Positions 1-7,024 of a stretch of DNA of 11,037 nucleotides are shown piece after piece. This DNA is from Acidobacteriaceae bacterium (GTDB lineage: Bacteria > Acidobacteriota > Terriglobia > Terriglobales > Acidobacteriaceae). Each line of letters opens with the position of its first letter. Position 1 is the stretch's first letter. The translations under genes were made by a program, and so were the position numbers. The notes below the pieces were generated by a model. It did no database searches and was not told the DNA's origin. It saw nothing but the letters and a program-made list of their open reading frames with translations. The DNA lies in NCBI GenBank assembly GCA_003152795.1, contig PMBA01000166.1:4926-15962 (forward strand), written 5' to 3'.

Positions 1-998
1 TTGGCGATCTCTTCGAAGAAATCGTTGTGCGCGTTGAAAAAAAAGCTGAGGCGGGGGCCAAAATCGTCGACGTCGAGTCCGCGGCGGCGCGCCCACTCGA
101 CGTATTCGACGCCGTCGTAGATGGTGAACGCGAGCTCCTGCAGGGCGGTGGATCCGGCTTCGCGAATGTGGTAGCCGCTGATGGAGATGGTGTTGAAGCG
201 CGGCGTAAACTTCGATCCGAATTCGAAGGTGTCAATTACCAGGCGCATCGAGGGCGCGGGCGGATAGATGTACTCCTTCTGCGCGATGTATTCCTTAAGG
301 ATGTCATTCTGGATGGTGCCCGAAATTTTGTTCCAGTCGGCGCCTTGCTTTTCGGCCACGACCAAGTACATGGCCCAGAGCACGCTGGCCGGGGAATTGA
401 TGGTCATCGATGTGGTGATTTTTTCAAGGTCGATGCCATCGAAGAGAATCTCCATATCTTCGAGCGAGTCGATGGCGACGCCGCACTTGCCGACTTCGCC
501 TTCGCTGGCCGCGTGATCGGAGTCGTATCCCATGAGCGTGGGCAGATCGAAGGCGACGGAGAGTCCGCCACCGCCGTGTTCGAGGAGATACTTGTAGCGC
601 TGGTTGGTTTCCTCGGGCGAGGCGAAGCCGGAGAACATGCGCATCGTCCAGAGCTTGCCGCGGTACCCGGTCGAGTGGATGCCGCGCGTGTAGGGCGGTT
701 GGCCGGGATAGCCGAGGTACTGATCGTAGTTCCAGTCGTTGGGGAGATCGGCCTGCGTGTAAAGGCGCCGGATTGGGGTGTTCGAGATGGTGCTGAAACG
801 GGCGCGGCCATGCTCGTCGAGGTTGGTGCCGGTGGGAGCGCCGATCGGTTTTTCGGGCGCCTTGTCGAGCGTGGGCGCGAGCGTTTTCTGGGCCCAGTCT
901 GTTTCGGATGCGGCTGGATGACGGCCTTCAAAGAGGTCGGCAATCGGGCTTTCCGCTGCGGTCTTAGACAGACCGGCTTTGGTTTTATTCTCGGGCAT
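1..998 (-). CDS. Acyl-CoA mutase large subunit, methylmalonyl-/isobutyryl-CoA mutase family (partial, 3' end off window)
   Basis: Adenosylcobalamin-dependent carbon-skeleton mutase. About 332 residues are visible from ATG at 998 to the window edge: an extended N-terminus of roughly 110 residues, then the start of the TIM-barrel substrate domain. Seen: WTMRMFSGF (residues 117-125), [35 protein letters not shown], and [11 protein letters not shown] with the His at 277. Known of the family: methylmalonyl-CoA mutase of Propionibacterium uses Tyr89, Arg207 and His244. Adding 33 places these exactly at Phe122, Gln240 and His277 here. Phe and Gln at the first two positions are typical of isobutyryl-CoA mutase, so a non-carboxylated substrate is likely (inference). 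Whether the B12-binding domain is fused or on a separate subunit cannot be seen. A weak GGGGA lies 5 nt before the ATG. The enzyme would be cytosolic. Confidence 0.93.
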   Translation of the reverse strand, partial: MPENKTKAGLSKTAAESPIADLFEGRHPAASETDWAQKTLAPTLDKAPEKPIGAPTGTNLDEHGRARFSTISNTPIRRLYTQADLPNDWNYDQYLGYPGQPPYTRGIHSTGYRGKLWTMRMFSGFASPEETNQRYKYLLEHGGGGLSVAFDLPTLMGYDSDHAASEGEVGKCGVAIDSLEDMEILFDGIDLEKITTSMTINSPASVLWAMYLVVAEKQGADWNKISGTIQNDILKEYIAQKEYIYPPAPSMRLVIDTFEFGSKFTPRFNTISISGYHIREAGSTALQELAFTIYDGVEYVEWARRRGLDVDDFGPRLSFFFNAHNDFFEEIA

Positions 999-1105
999 TG
1001 AGTTCCCCACTCCGCCTGATGATAGAGGAGCGATCGCCATGCTGCAAAATGGCACAACCGACCGAGCGGTTGGCGCAAGTCAAAGTCACAGTCTGAATCG
1101 CTAAG

Positions 1106-1128
1106 AACACAGAGGATTACAAAGAAGA
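1106..1128. repeat. Degenerate CACAGAGGA-type intergenic scrap
   Basis: The spacer between the divergent mutase and methyltransferase genes holds 'aacacagaggattacaaag', a run of short GA-rich units. A similar scrap (cacagaggacac) lies near 9250 in another spacer. I take both as decayed copies of a dispersed intergenic repeat. Nothing else in 999-1203 is recognisable apart from a short palindrome listed among the rejected items. Confidence 0.3.
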
Positions 1129-1203
1129 GCTCTGGAACTTGCCCTCCGTGCGATTTGATTTCATTTGCGGTTGACGAACTTGAGAGGCGGGCGAGGTCGG
1201 GTT

Positions 1204-1905
1204 GTGCTTGACTCTGCTTTTTGTGCGCACTTATGCTTGGTCTTCATTTCAGCGGAGGAGATTCTGAGAGCATTTCGGCGGTTATTGCAGCGCACTCCGG
1301 TGTACGGCGTGTACAAGGCGCTTGGTCACTACCCCGACTACTGGTACTGGATACTGCGCGGGCGGCCGACGCGATCGCCGCACTTGCTGAAGCAGAGAGT
1401 GGTGCTCGAATACGGAGCGAAATTTGGGCTGAAGACCCTGGTCGAAACCGGAACCTATTATGGGGAAATGGTAGCCGCGGTGAAAACCCGCTTCGACCGG
1501 ATTTATTCCATCGAATTCGTCCCGGCGCTGGCGGAGCGGGCCACGCGCAAATTCGCGCGAGACACGCACGTTCGAATTGTCTGCGGAGACAGCCGCGTGG
1601 TCCTGCCCGAAGTGCTGGCATTGCTGCCGGGCCCGGCACTGTTCTGGCTGGACGCGGGCTACTATGGCTGGACTGGCGGATCGGGCGATCAGCAGCGGCT
1701 TTCAGCGGAACTGGAGATGATTTTGAGCCATCCATTTCCGCACGTCGTCCTGCTCGACGACGCGCGCTGCCTGAACGGCCAGAACGGGATGCTGACGCTG
1801 AGAGAAGTGAAGTCCTATATCGAGTCGAAGTTTCCAGCGAGGTCGGTAACCGTCGAGTACGACGTCATGCGAATCGTGCTGCGGGGCGCAGGGGAAGGCG
1901 CTTGA
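1204..1905 (+). CDS. Class I SAM-dependent methyltransferase-like protein
   Basis: Rossmann-fold methyltransferase of unknown substrate. Seen: a SAM-binding motif I-like VETGTYYGEM, an acidic end of strand 2 (RIYSIEFVP), VRIVCGDSR, FWLDAGYYGW and HVVLLDDARC. This order matches a family of about 200-240 residues found near glycan and natural-product loci, in which the fourth motif usually reads LD-G/A-H-Y. Here the His is Gly, which may affect activity. The start is uncertain. The reading frame is open from TTG at 1165. GTG at 1204, with GCGAGG 8 nt upstream, is chosen here. A strong AGCGGAGGAG at 1251-1260 lies inside the frame just before the region where the conserved part begins (FRRLLQRTPVYG), but no standard start codon follows it at a good distance. 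It converges on tolC with a 79-bp gap that shows no clear terminator. Confidence 0.75.
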   Translation: MLDSAFCAHLCLVFISAEEILRAFRRLLQRTPVYGVYKALGHYPDYWYWILRGRPTRSPHLLKQRVVLEYGAKFGLKTLVETGTYYGEMVAAVKTRFDRIYSIEFVPALAERATRKFARDTHVRIVCGDSRVVLPEVLALLPGPALFWLDAGYYGWTGGSGDQQRLSAELEMILSHPFPHVVLLDDARCLNGQNGMLTLREVKSYIESKFPARSVTVEYDVMRIVLRGAGEGA

Positions 1906-1984
1906 ATTCAGAAGGCCGCGTCCGCACCTGGACTGGCGGCGCCCGGCGCTCCATCGTTTCGATCCCTGGTTAACGGTCGCGGTC

Positions 1985-4042
1985 CTATTGTTGCGGTTGG
2001 GCCGGCGGGTTCGCCGGGGCAGTCGGCTCGGCCGGGCGCGCCACCACGTGCGGAACATTCGGCGCGTGGGTGACTTCGCCCCGCTCCGCGTCGGCGATCT
2101 GAATACCGGCGTGATCGAGCAGCAGGCCGATTGCTCGATCCAGTTCAACTTCCGCTTTTTCGTACGCGGCCTTGGCGGAGACGAGGGTAACCTCGGCCTG
2201 AGTCATGGCCGCCTGGTTTTGCAGTACCAGGGTTGAAGTGGATGCGCCCAATGCGTATTTTTTCTGTTCGGCGTCGAGAGACTGGCGCGCCAAGTCGACA
2301 GCGGCCTGGGCGGAATTGACGCTGGCGCGATTCTGCTGCACCCCAAACTGGGCGTTGCGCACCTCGATGCGCACCTGATTCTCAATCTGTTGGATACGCA
2401 GCTGGGCTTGCCGGTATTCAAATTCCGACCGCACCTGCGTTGCCTGCGCGGCGCGGTTACGGAGGGGAATGTTGATGGAGATGCCAGCGCCCTTGTCGGG
2501 AGCGGTTGAGTTGACTAGCTGATCCAAGGCAGAGCCGTAGGAGGTAGTCGGGAAGGGCGTGAAGTTAGTGCAACTTCCGACGGGATGCAAGCAGGTGTAG
2601 TTCTGATTCTGAACACCGCCGAGGCCGGTGCCACTGTAGTAGGCGAACAGGTCCACGGTAGGTAACAAAGCACTGCGGATAGCTTTATTGCTGATTTCGG
2701 TATTGGAGAGGTTGATGCGCGACTCCGCCAATTCCGGGCGGTGAGCCAGCGCATCGTTGACCAGATCCTGGGTGGGGGCAAGGGCTTCCTCGGTGGACAA
2801 TTCCATGGTTGAGGTAGGAATCACTTCGGCATCAGCCAGTACCGGGTCGACAAGGGTGCGGCTGAGCGCATTTTTCATCAGCAGTTGCTCGAGTTCAAGA
2901 TTGGTCAGCGCCAAGGTCAGGGTTTGCTGGTTGGTGGCAACGGTGCTCTGGGCCCGGACCACTTCGATGGGCGCGAGGGTGCCGATTTGCACCTGTTTCT
3001 GGTTGTCGGAGAGGGTTTTCTGGGCGAAAGCCAGTTGCTCCTTTTGAACCCTTACGTTCTCGTAGGCGAATACCAGGTCCCAGTACATGTTCTCGATCTG
3101 GTCAACGGTGCTGGTGATTTGCAGACGGAACGCCACGTCAGAAATTTCACGGTTGTTCTTGGCGATTTGAATGAAGCGAGTGTTGGGGGCGAATCCAAAA
3201 CCCTGCAACAGGTGCTGAGTGAGCTGGGCGCGAAAGTTCGTATTCACAGCCGGGAGCAGTTCGCTGATGGCGCTAGGGTTGGTGACCCGGCTATTGTTGA
3301 AGGCGACGGCAAGGTTTGTGCCCCACTGGAAGCCTTGGGCGTAGCCGAAATTTGCGGTGGCTGTGTTCTGCTCAGTGGGCACGCAAAAAGGGTTGGAACA
3401 GAGGCTCTTGTCGCGATCCAACTGCACCGTGCCGGTGAGGATGGGATCGAAGCTGGTGATGAGCGGGCCGCTGCCCAGGGTTGAAACAACCAGGCCGCCC
3501 GAACCGGTGCCGGCGCCACCGGCGGCGACTGAGGTTCCGCCCTGACCGGAACCGACTTGTGTTCCGAGTCCGCCCACGCCGCCGCCGGGCGTGTTCTGCA
3601 CGATGCCGCTGTTAACGCCGAGGATGCTGGAGCCGGCTTTGGCGCGCCAGATGTCAGTATCGGCTATGTTGAGGTTGTAGCGTGCGATGGCGATATCGAG
3701 GTTGTTTTCGAGGGCCAGCGCGACCGCGTCGTTCATCGAGATATAGAGTTTGCCGTCGCGCAGGAGCTGATCGATGCGCGGAGTGTTGGCGAGGTTGGGC
3801 GGCGCAACGTGGCGCGGCGTGTAGGGCCCGACCGGGTTGGGGAAGTGCGACTGCGGGTTGGCGTACTCCTTGACGTCAAACGGCTGCGACTTTGACGGTG
3901 GCGCCGGTTGGGCCTGCACCTGCGAAGACGGCGCACTGGGCACCTGCGAGGCATCCTGCGCCCACCCGGCAGTTAGGATCATGGCGGAAAGAAAAAGGGC
4001 GGCGGCCCGCTGAAACGCAGTCAACACTGTAGAACGTTGCAT
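1985..4042 (-). CDS. TolC-family outer membrane efflux channel, enlarged
   Basis: Outer membrane factor of a tripartite efflux or type I secretion system. 685 residues from ATG 4042, chosen because GGAG (4052-4055) lies 9 nt upstream; the frame is open to GTG 4066. A signal peptide ends at GWA|Q (about residue 28). Next come a Pro/Gln-rich linker (about 29-75) and two TolC repeats: LYISMNDAVALALENN (about 99) with long coiled-coil helices, then a second from about 416, with GAGISINIPLRNR (about 518-530) as a typical beta strand before the last helices. The tail is Pro/Ala-rich (660-685). Typical TolC proteins are 430-500 residues. The excess is in the N-terminal linker, a Gly-rich loop (about 152-192) and two loops each holding a Cys pair (215/220 and 484/491). 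No inner-membrane pump or adaptor gene is adjacent, so its partners are unknown. Confidence 0.92.
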   Translation of the reverse strand: MQRSTVLTAFQRAAALFLSAMILTAGWAQDASQVPSAPSSQVQAQPAPPSKSQPFDVKEYANPQSHFPNPVGPYTPRHVAPPNLANTPRIDQLLRDGKLYISMNDAVALALENNLDIAIARYNLNIADTDIWRAKAGSSILGVNSGIVQNTPGGGVGGLGTQVGSGQGGTSVAAGGAGTGSGGLVVSTLGSGPLITSFDPILTGTVQLDRDKSLCSNPFCVPTEQNTATANFGYAQGFQWGTNLAVAFNNSRVTNPSAISELLPAVNTNFRAQLTQHLLQGFGFAPNTRFIQIAKNNREISDVAFRLQITSTVDQIENMYWDLVFAYENVRVQKEQLAFAQKTLSDNQKQVQIGTLAPIEVVRAQSTVATNQQTLTLALTNLELEQLLMKNALSRTLVDPVLADAEVIPTSTMELSTEEALAPTQDLVNDALAHRPELAESRINLSNTEISNKAIRSALLPTVDLFAYYSGTGLGGVQNQNYTCLHPVGSCTNFTPFPTTSYGSALDQLVNSTAPDKGAGISINIPLRNRAAQATQVRSEFEYRQAQLRIQQIENQVRIEVRNAQFGVQQNRASVNSAQAAVDLARQSLDAEQKKYALGASTSTLVLQNQAAMTQAEVTLVSAKAAYEKAEVELDRAIGLLLDHAGIQIADAERGEVTHAPNVPHVVARPAEPTAPANPPAQPQQ

Positions 4043-4066
4043 TCGCATCATCTCCATTGGTCGCAC

Positions 4067-4352
4067 TCAAGCGATCAGACTCAAAGAGAAACGGACGTAG
4101 TGGTCCGCACACTTGCTAACACACTGCTAATACGCAGACCGAGAGGCAAGAGTTCCTTGCAATCTTCATCCTTTCCTGGCAGTTCTCTCCTTGCAATGCT
4201 GGGGAAAGGCACTCTTCTTCCTTGGCCGTAAGTGAAAGTGATCGCAAGTAAAATAGTATAGCTGACGGGCCGCCGCAGGCTCGGTGACGGAGGCCGTAAA
4301 ACTTTGTAAATAGGTACGATGATGCTCAGGCAGCACAGGACCCGAAAAGAAC
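4067..4352. other. Divergent intergenic region tolC / truA
   Basis: About 290 bp with no gene. It should carry the promoters of both flanking genes. Seen: a direct repeat TCCTTGCAAT at 4154-4163 and 4188-4197 (34 bp apart), and an AT-rich patch at 4247-4262 with -10-like TAAAAT (4249-4254) and TAGTAT (4254-4259), but no convincing -35 at proper distance on either strand. The direct repeats could be paired binding sites for a regulator; this is a guess. Confidence 0.4.
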
Positions 4353-5120
4353 GTGCGAAACCTCAGACTGATCCTTTCGTATGACGGGGCGGACTTCGCC
4401 GGCTGGCAGGTGCAGCCCGGCCGGACGACGGTGCAAGGCGCGCTGGCCTCAGCCATTGGACGATTGAGCGGGGAAAATGTACTGCCCCAGGGTTCCGGCC
4501 GGACTGACGCGGGCGTGCATGCGCTGGCCCAGGTCGCGAGTTTTACCAGCGCGTCGGCAATTCCGGCGGAAAACTGGATGCGGGCGCTGAACGACATTCT
4601 GCCGCCTTCGATCCGCGTGCTGGAGGTGACGGAGGCCGCGCCCGAGTTCCACGCCCGCAAGTCGGCGCGCGCCAAGACTTATCGCTATCGCATTTACCGG
4701 CGAGCGGTTTGTCCGCCGTTTCTGGCGCGGTATGTGTGGCACTACCCGTATCCGCTGGAAGAATCGGCGATGGTGGCTGCCGCCGGCGTAGTGCTTGGAG
4801 AGCACGATTTCACGTCGTTTGCGGCTGTGGATGCGGAGCGCGTGGAGCGGATGGCGGCGGAAGGTAATGACCATACTAGTAATGTTCGGACGATCCTGTC
4901 CTCGAGTTGGACGCGGGTCGGCGACGAGCTTATCTACACGGTTCGCGGCAGCGGATTTCTTCATCACATGGTGCGCAACCTGGCCGGAACATTCCTGCTG
5001 GTGGGGAAAGGAACGGTGAGTGTGGAAGATATGCGACGCATTCTCGAAGCGCGGGAGCGTTCGGCGGCCGGCCCGACCGCGCCTGCCAGCGGGCTGTACC
5101 TGGTGGAGGTGGAATACTGA
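4353..5120 (+). CDS. truA: tRNA pseudouridine synthase A
   Basis: Isomerises uridines 38-40 in the anticodon arm of tRNAs to pseudouridine. 255 residues, close to the usual 245-270. Seen: N-terminal LILSYDGADFAGWQVQPG, the catalytic motif GSGRTDAGVHA with Asp52 as nucleophile, FHARKSARAKTYRYRIY in the second half of the fold, and RGSGFLHHMVRNLAGT near the C-terminus. All hallmark TruA segments are intact. GTG at 4353 is the start: it places the conserved first strand at residue 4, and no in-frame ATG lies upstream. The ribosome binding site is weak (GAAAAGA). It is transcribed divergently from tolC and followed by a repeat-rich spacer, so it is probably monocistronic. Confidence 0.97.
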   Translation: MRNLRLILSYDGADFAGWQVQPGRTTVQGALASAIGRLSGENVLPQGSGRTDAGVHALAQVASFTSASAIPAENWMRALNDILPPSIRVLEVTEAAPEFHARKSARAKTYRYRIYRRAVCPPFLARYVWHYPYPLEESAMVAAAGVVLGEHDFTSFAAVDAERVERMAAEGNDHTSNVRTILSSSWTRVGDELIYTVRGSGFLHHMVRNLAGTFLLVGKGTVSVEDMRRILEARERSAAGPTAPASGLYLVEVEY

Positions 5121-5141
5121 TGCGAACCGCAGGCAAGTTCT

Positions 5142-5212
5142 GTCATCCAGCGAAGCAAAGGACTCTTGTGCACTGACAAAAAAAGCAGGTCCTTCGCTTC
5201 GCTCAGGATGAC
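5142..5212. repeat. Imperfect inverted repeat of the 'CHPERSEG' intergenic family
   Basis: Left arm 5142-5162 (gtcatccagcgaagcaaagga) reads as the near reverse complement of right arm 5190-5212 (tccttcgcttcgctcaggatgac), separated by about 27 bp. The arms differ by a two-base gap and one substitution. Reverse-strand translation of such elements gives the often-seen spurious peptide CHPERSEG, which appears here too. It lies 22 bp after the truA stop and could form a stem-loop in the truA transcript. Confidence 0.75.
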
Positions 5213-5290
5213 AATTCATAATTGAAGACGACAATTCATAATTCAGGATGGCAATTCATAATTAGAGATGACAATTCACAAAAGAGATAA
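5204..5290. repeat. 20-bp tandem direct repeat, about 4 units
   Basis: The unit (a/g)caattcataattnnnga(t/c)g repeats with an exact 20-bp period starting at 5211, 5231 and 5251, with a decayed fourth copy from 5271. The half unit 'caggatg' that precedes the first copy is shared with the right arm of the inverted repeat. The array is AT-rich against a GC-rich background and ends about 45 bp before the ATG of the aldehyde dehydrogenase gene. Confidence 0.85.
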
Positions 5291-5334
5291 AGGCGGTGGC
5301 GTGCCTGTTCGGTCCCGCGTACACTTCTTCGCAG

Positions 5335-6906
5335 ATGGCCTCCAACGTCGAATTCGCCGTCTCCCGCATCGCTTCGGTGAACCCGGCGACGGGGGAAGTT
5401 CTGGGCGAACTGGATAGTGCTGGGCCCACCGAAGTGCGCGCCGCCGTAGCCCGGGCGGACGCCGCGCAGCCAGACTGGAACGGGTGGGGCATCCGCAATC
5501 GCGTCGAGGTATTGGGCCGCTTCCAGCAGATTCTTCTTGCGCATAAGGCCGACATCGCGCGGCGCATCACACAGGAAGCAGGCAAACCGCAGGTCGAAGC
5601 GTTGCTCACGGAAGTTCTGGTGGTGCTCGACGCGGCGCGATTCCTGATCGAAAACGCCTTCTCGATTCTGCGCGAAGAAAAGCTGGCGCACGGAAATCTC
5701 GCGATGAAGACCAAGGCGGGGCGCATTTTGCGCGAGCCCTATGGCGTGGTGGGAATCATCTCGCCCTGGAATTATCCGTTCTCGATTCCGGCGACTGAGG
5801 TGATGGCGGCCCTGGTGGCGGGAAATGCCGTGGTGCTCAAGCCCTCGGAGTTAACGCCGCTGATCGCGCTCGAACTGCTGGCGTTGCTGCGCGAAGCGGG
5901 AGTTCCTGACGACGTTTTCCAGGTGCTCCCGGGCGAAGGTGAGACTGGGGCGGCGCTGGTGGGAAGCGAGATCGACAAGCTGGTGTTCACGGGAAGCGTC
6001 GGCACGGGCCGGCGAATCGCGCAGATCGCCGCCGAACGCCTGCTTCCGGTGGTGCTGGAACTGGGCGGCAAGGACCCCATGCTGGTGCTCGAAGACGCCG
6101 ACGTTGATGTGGCATCGAGCGGCGCCGTGTGGGGAGCGTTCGTGAACGCGGGACAGACCTGCCTGTCGGTCGAGCGCTGCTACGTGCACCAGAGTTTGTA
6201 TGCGGAGTTCCTAGATGCCTGCTGCGAGAAGGCGCGGAAGTTGCGCGTTGGCAACGGCATGGATCCGTCCGTCGAAATCGGTCCGATGATCCACGAGCGG
6301 CAGGTGCGGGTGGTGGAATCGCAGGTGGAAGACGCAAGGCAGCGGGGTGCCCATGCGCTGGCCGGAGGCACGCGGTTGCGCGACCTGGGCCCAACATTTT
6401 TTGCGCCCACGGTGTTGGCGAACGTCGATCACAGCATGCGGGTGATGCGGGAAGAGACCTTCGGCCCGGTGCTGCCGATCGCGTCGTTTCGCGATGATGC
6501 CGAGGCGGTGCGCCTGGCCAACGATTCCGATTTCGGCTTAGCCGCCAGCGTGTGGACGCGCGATCGCGGCCGCGGCGAGCGACTGGCACACCACATCAAC
6601 GCGGGCACGGTGATGGTGAATGACGTCGTGTCGTGTTTCAGCATCAGCGAAGCCCCGCATGGCGGCGTGAAGTCGAGCGGCATTGGGCGCACGCATGGGC
6701 GCTGGGGCCTGGAAGAAATGGTGCGGGTGAAGTATGTCGACAGCGATCTGGTTCCGCGCATGAAAAAAATCTGGTGGTTCGGCTACGGTGGCGGATTCGG
6801 GGGCGAGATGGAAGGCTTCCTCGACCTGCTATACGCGCGCCCGCTGCGAGAGAAGCTCAAAGCCGGCGTACGCGCGGCCGGAGCGCTGTGGCGGAGAAAA
6901 CTGTAA
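5335..6906 (+). CDS. Aldehyde dehydrogenase family protein (NAD(P)+-dependent)
   Basis: Oxidises an aldehyde to the carboxylate. From ATG 5335 it is 523 residues; GTG 5296 would add 13 unconserved residues. Seen: VNPATGEVLGEL near the start, PWNYPF (Asn146), VVLKPSEL (Lys169, with Glu two residues after the Pro, suggesting NAD+ preference), FTGSVGTG nucleotide motif, LELGGKDP (general base Glu242), NAGQTCLSVERCYV (catalytic Cys276), EETFGPV (Glu374). All catalytic residues are present. A C-terminal extension of about 55 residues begins with KIWWFGYGGGFGG and ends in a basic amphipathic stretch, like a clade often annotated as succinate-semialdehyde dehydrogenase. It may bind membrane, so the substrate could be a longer-chain aldehyde; this cannot be settled from sequence. 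Tandem repeats lie directly upstream and an inverted repeat directly downstream, so it looks monocistronic. Confidence 0.93.
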   Translation: MASNVEFAVSRIASVNPATGEVLGELDSAGPTEVRAAVARADAAQPDWNGWGIRNRVEVLGRFQQILLAHKADIARRITQEAGKPQVEALLTEVLVVLDAARFLIENAFSILREEKLAHGNLAMKTKAGRILREPYGVVGIISPWNYPFSIPATEVMAALVAGNAVVLKPSELTPLIALELLALLREAGVPDDVFQVLPGEGETGAALVGSEIDKLVFTGSVGTGRRIAQIAAERLLPVVLELGGKDPMLVLEDADVDVASSGAVWGAFVNAGQTCLSVERCYVHQSLYAEFLDACCEKARKLRVGNGMDPSVEIGPMIHERQVRVVESQVEDARQRGAHALAGGTRLRDLGPTFFAPTVLANVDHSMRVMREETFGPVLPIASFRDDAEAVRLANDSDFGLAASVWTRDRGRGERLAHHINAGTVMVNDVVSCFSISEAPHGGVKSSGIGRTHGRWGLEEMVRVKYVDSDLVPRMKKIWWFGYGGGFGGEMEGFLDLLYARPLREKLKAGVRAAGALWRRKL

Positions 6907-6910
6907 AGCT

Positions 6911-6989
6911 GGCTGCGAGCTACGAGCCCCGAGCTGCGAGCAGACTTGAAAGTGTGGGGTTGCTCGCTCGAAGCTCGTAGCTCGCAGCC
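6911..6989. repeat. Perfect 17-bp inverted repeat (GGCTGCGAGCTACGAGC) with 45-bp spacer
   Basis: Left arm 6911-6927 and right arm 6973-6989 are exact reverse complements. The spacer contains further GAGC/GCTC segments (about 6931-6942 versus 6961-6970) that could extend or compete with the stem. It starts 5 bp after the aldehyde dehydrogenase stop. It may act as a 3' stem-loop for that transcript, but no U-tract follows, so a classical intrinsic terminator is not supported. The GCTACGAGC composition resembles dispersed intergenic palindromes. Confidence 0.85.
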
Positions 6990-7024
6990 CTCTCAGATTC
7001 AGGTGTTAAGAAAGTAGACAAATC

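Noticed and set aside
27..1001. Plus-strand open frame of 324 codons
   Set aside because: It is the shadow of the minus-strand acyl-CoA mutase, whose motifs are unmistakable.
1055..1072. Palindrome CAACCG-ACCGAG-CGGTTG upstream of the mutase gene
   Set aside because: Six-base arms with a six-base gap are expected a few times by chance in 11 kb; no second copy supports an operator.
1221..1973. Plus-strand open frame of 250 codons overlapping the methyltransferase
   Set aside because: Composition is Arg/Ala/Gly-rich without motifs; the other frame has clear methyltransferase motifs.
1906..1984. Terminator between the convergent methyltransferase and tolC genes
   Set aside because: Only weak imperfect complementarity (ccgcgtcc / ggtcgcgg) and no T-tract on either strand.
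2885..3484. Plus-strand open frame of 199 codons
   Set aside because: Antisense shadow of tolC in GC-rich DNA.
4449..5234. Long minus-strand open frame of 261 codons opposite truA
   Set aside because: It is antisense to a fully conserved truA and begins in the CHPERSEG repeat, a known source of spurious proteins.
5987..6589. Minus-strand open frame of 200 codons
   Set aside because: Arg/Pro/Ser-rich shadow of the aldehyde dehydrogenase gene.
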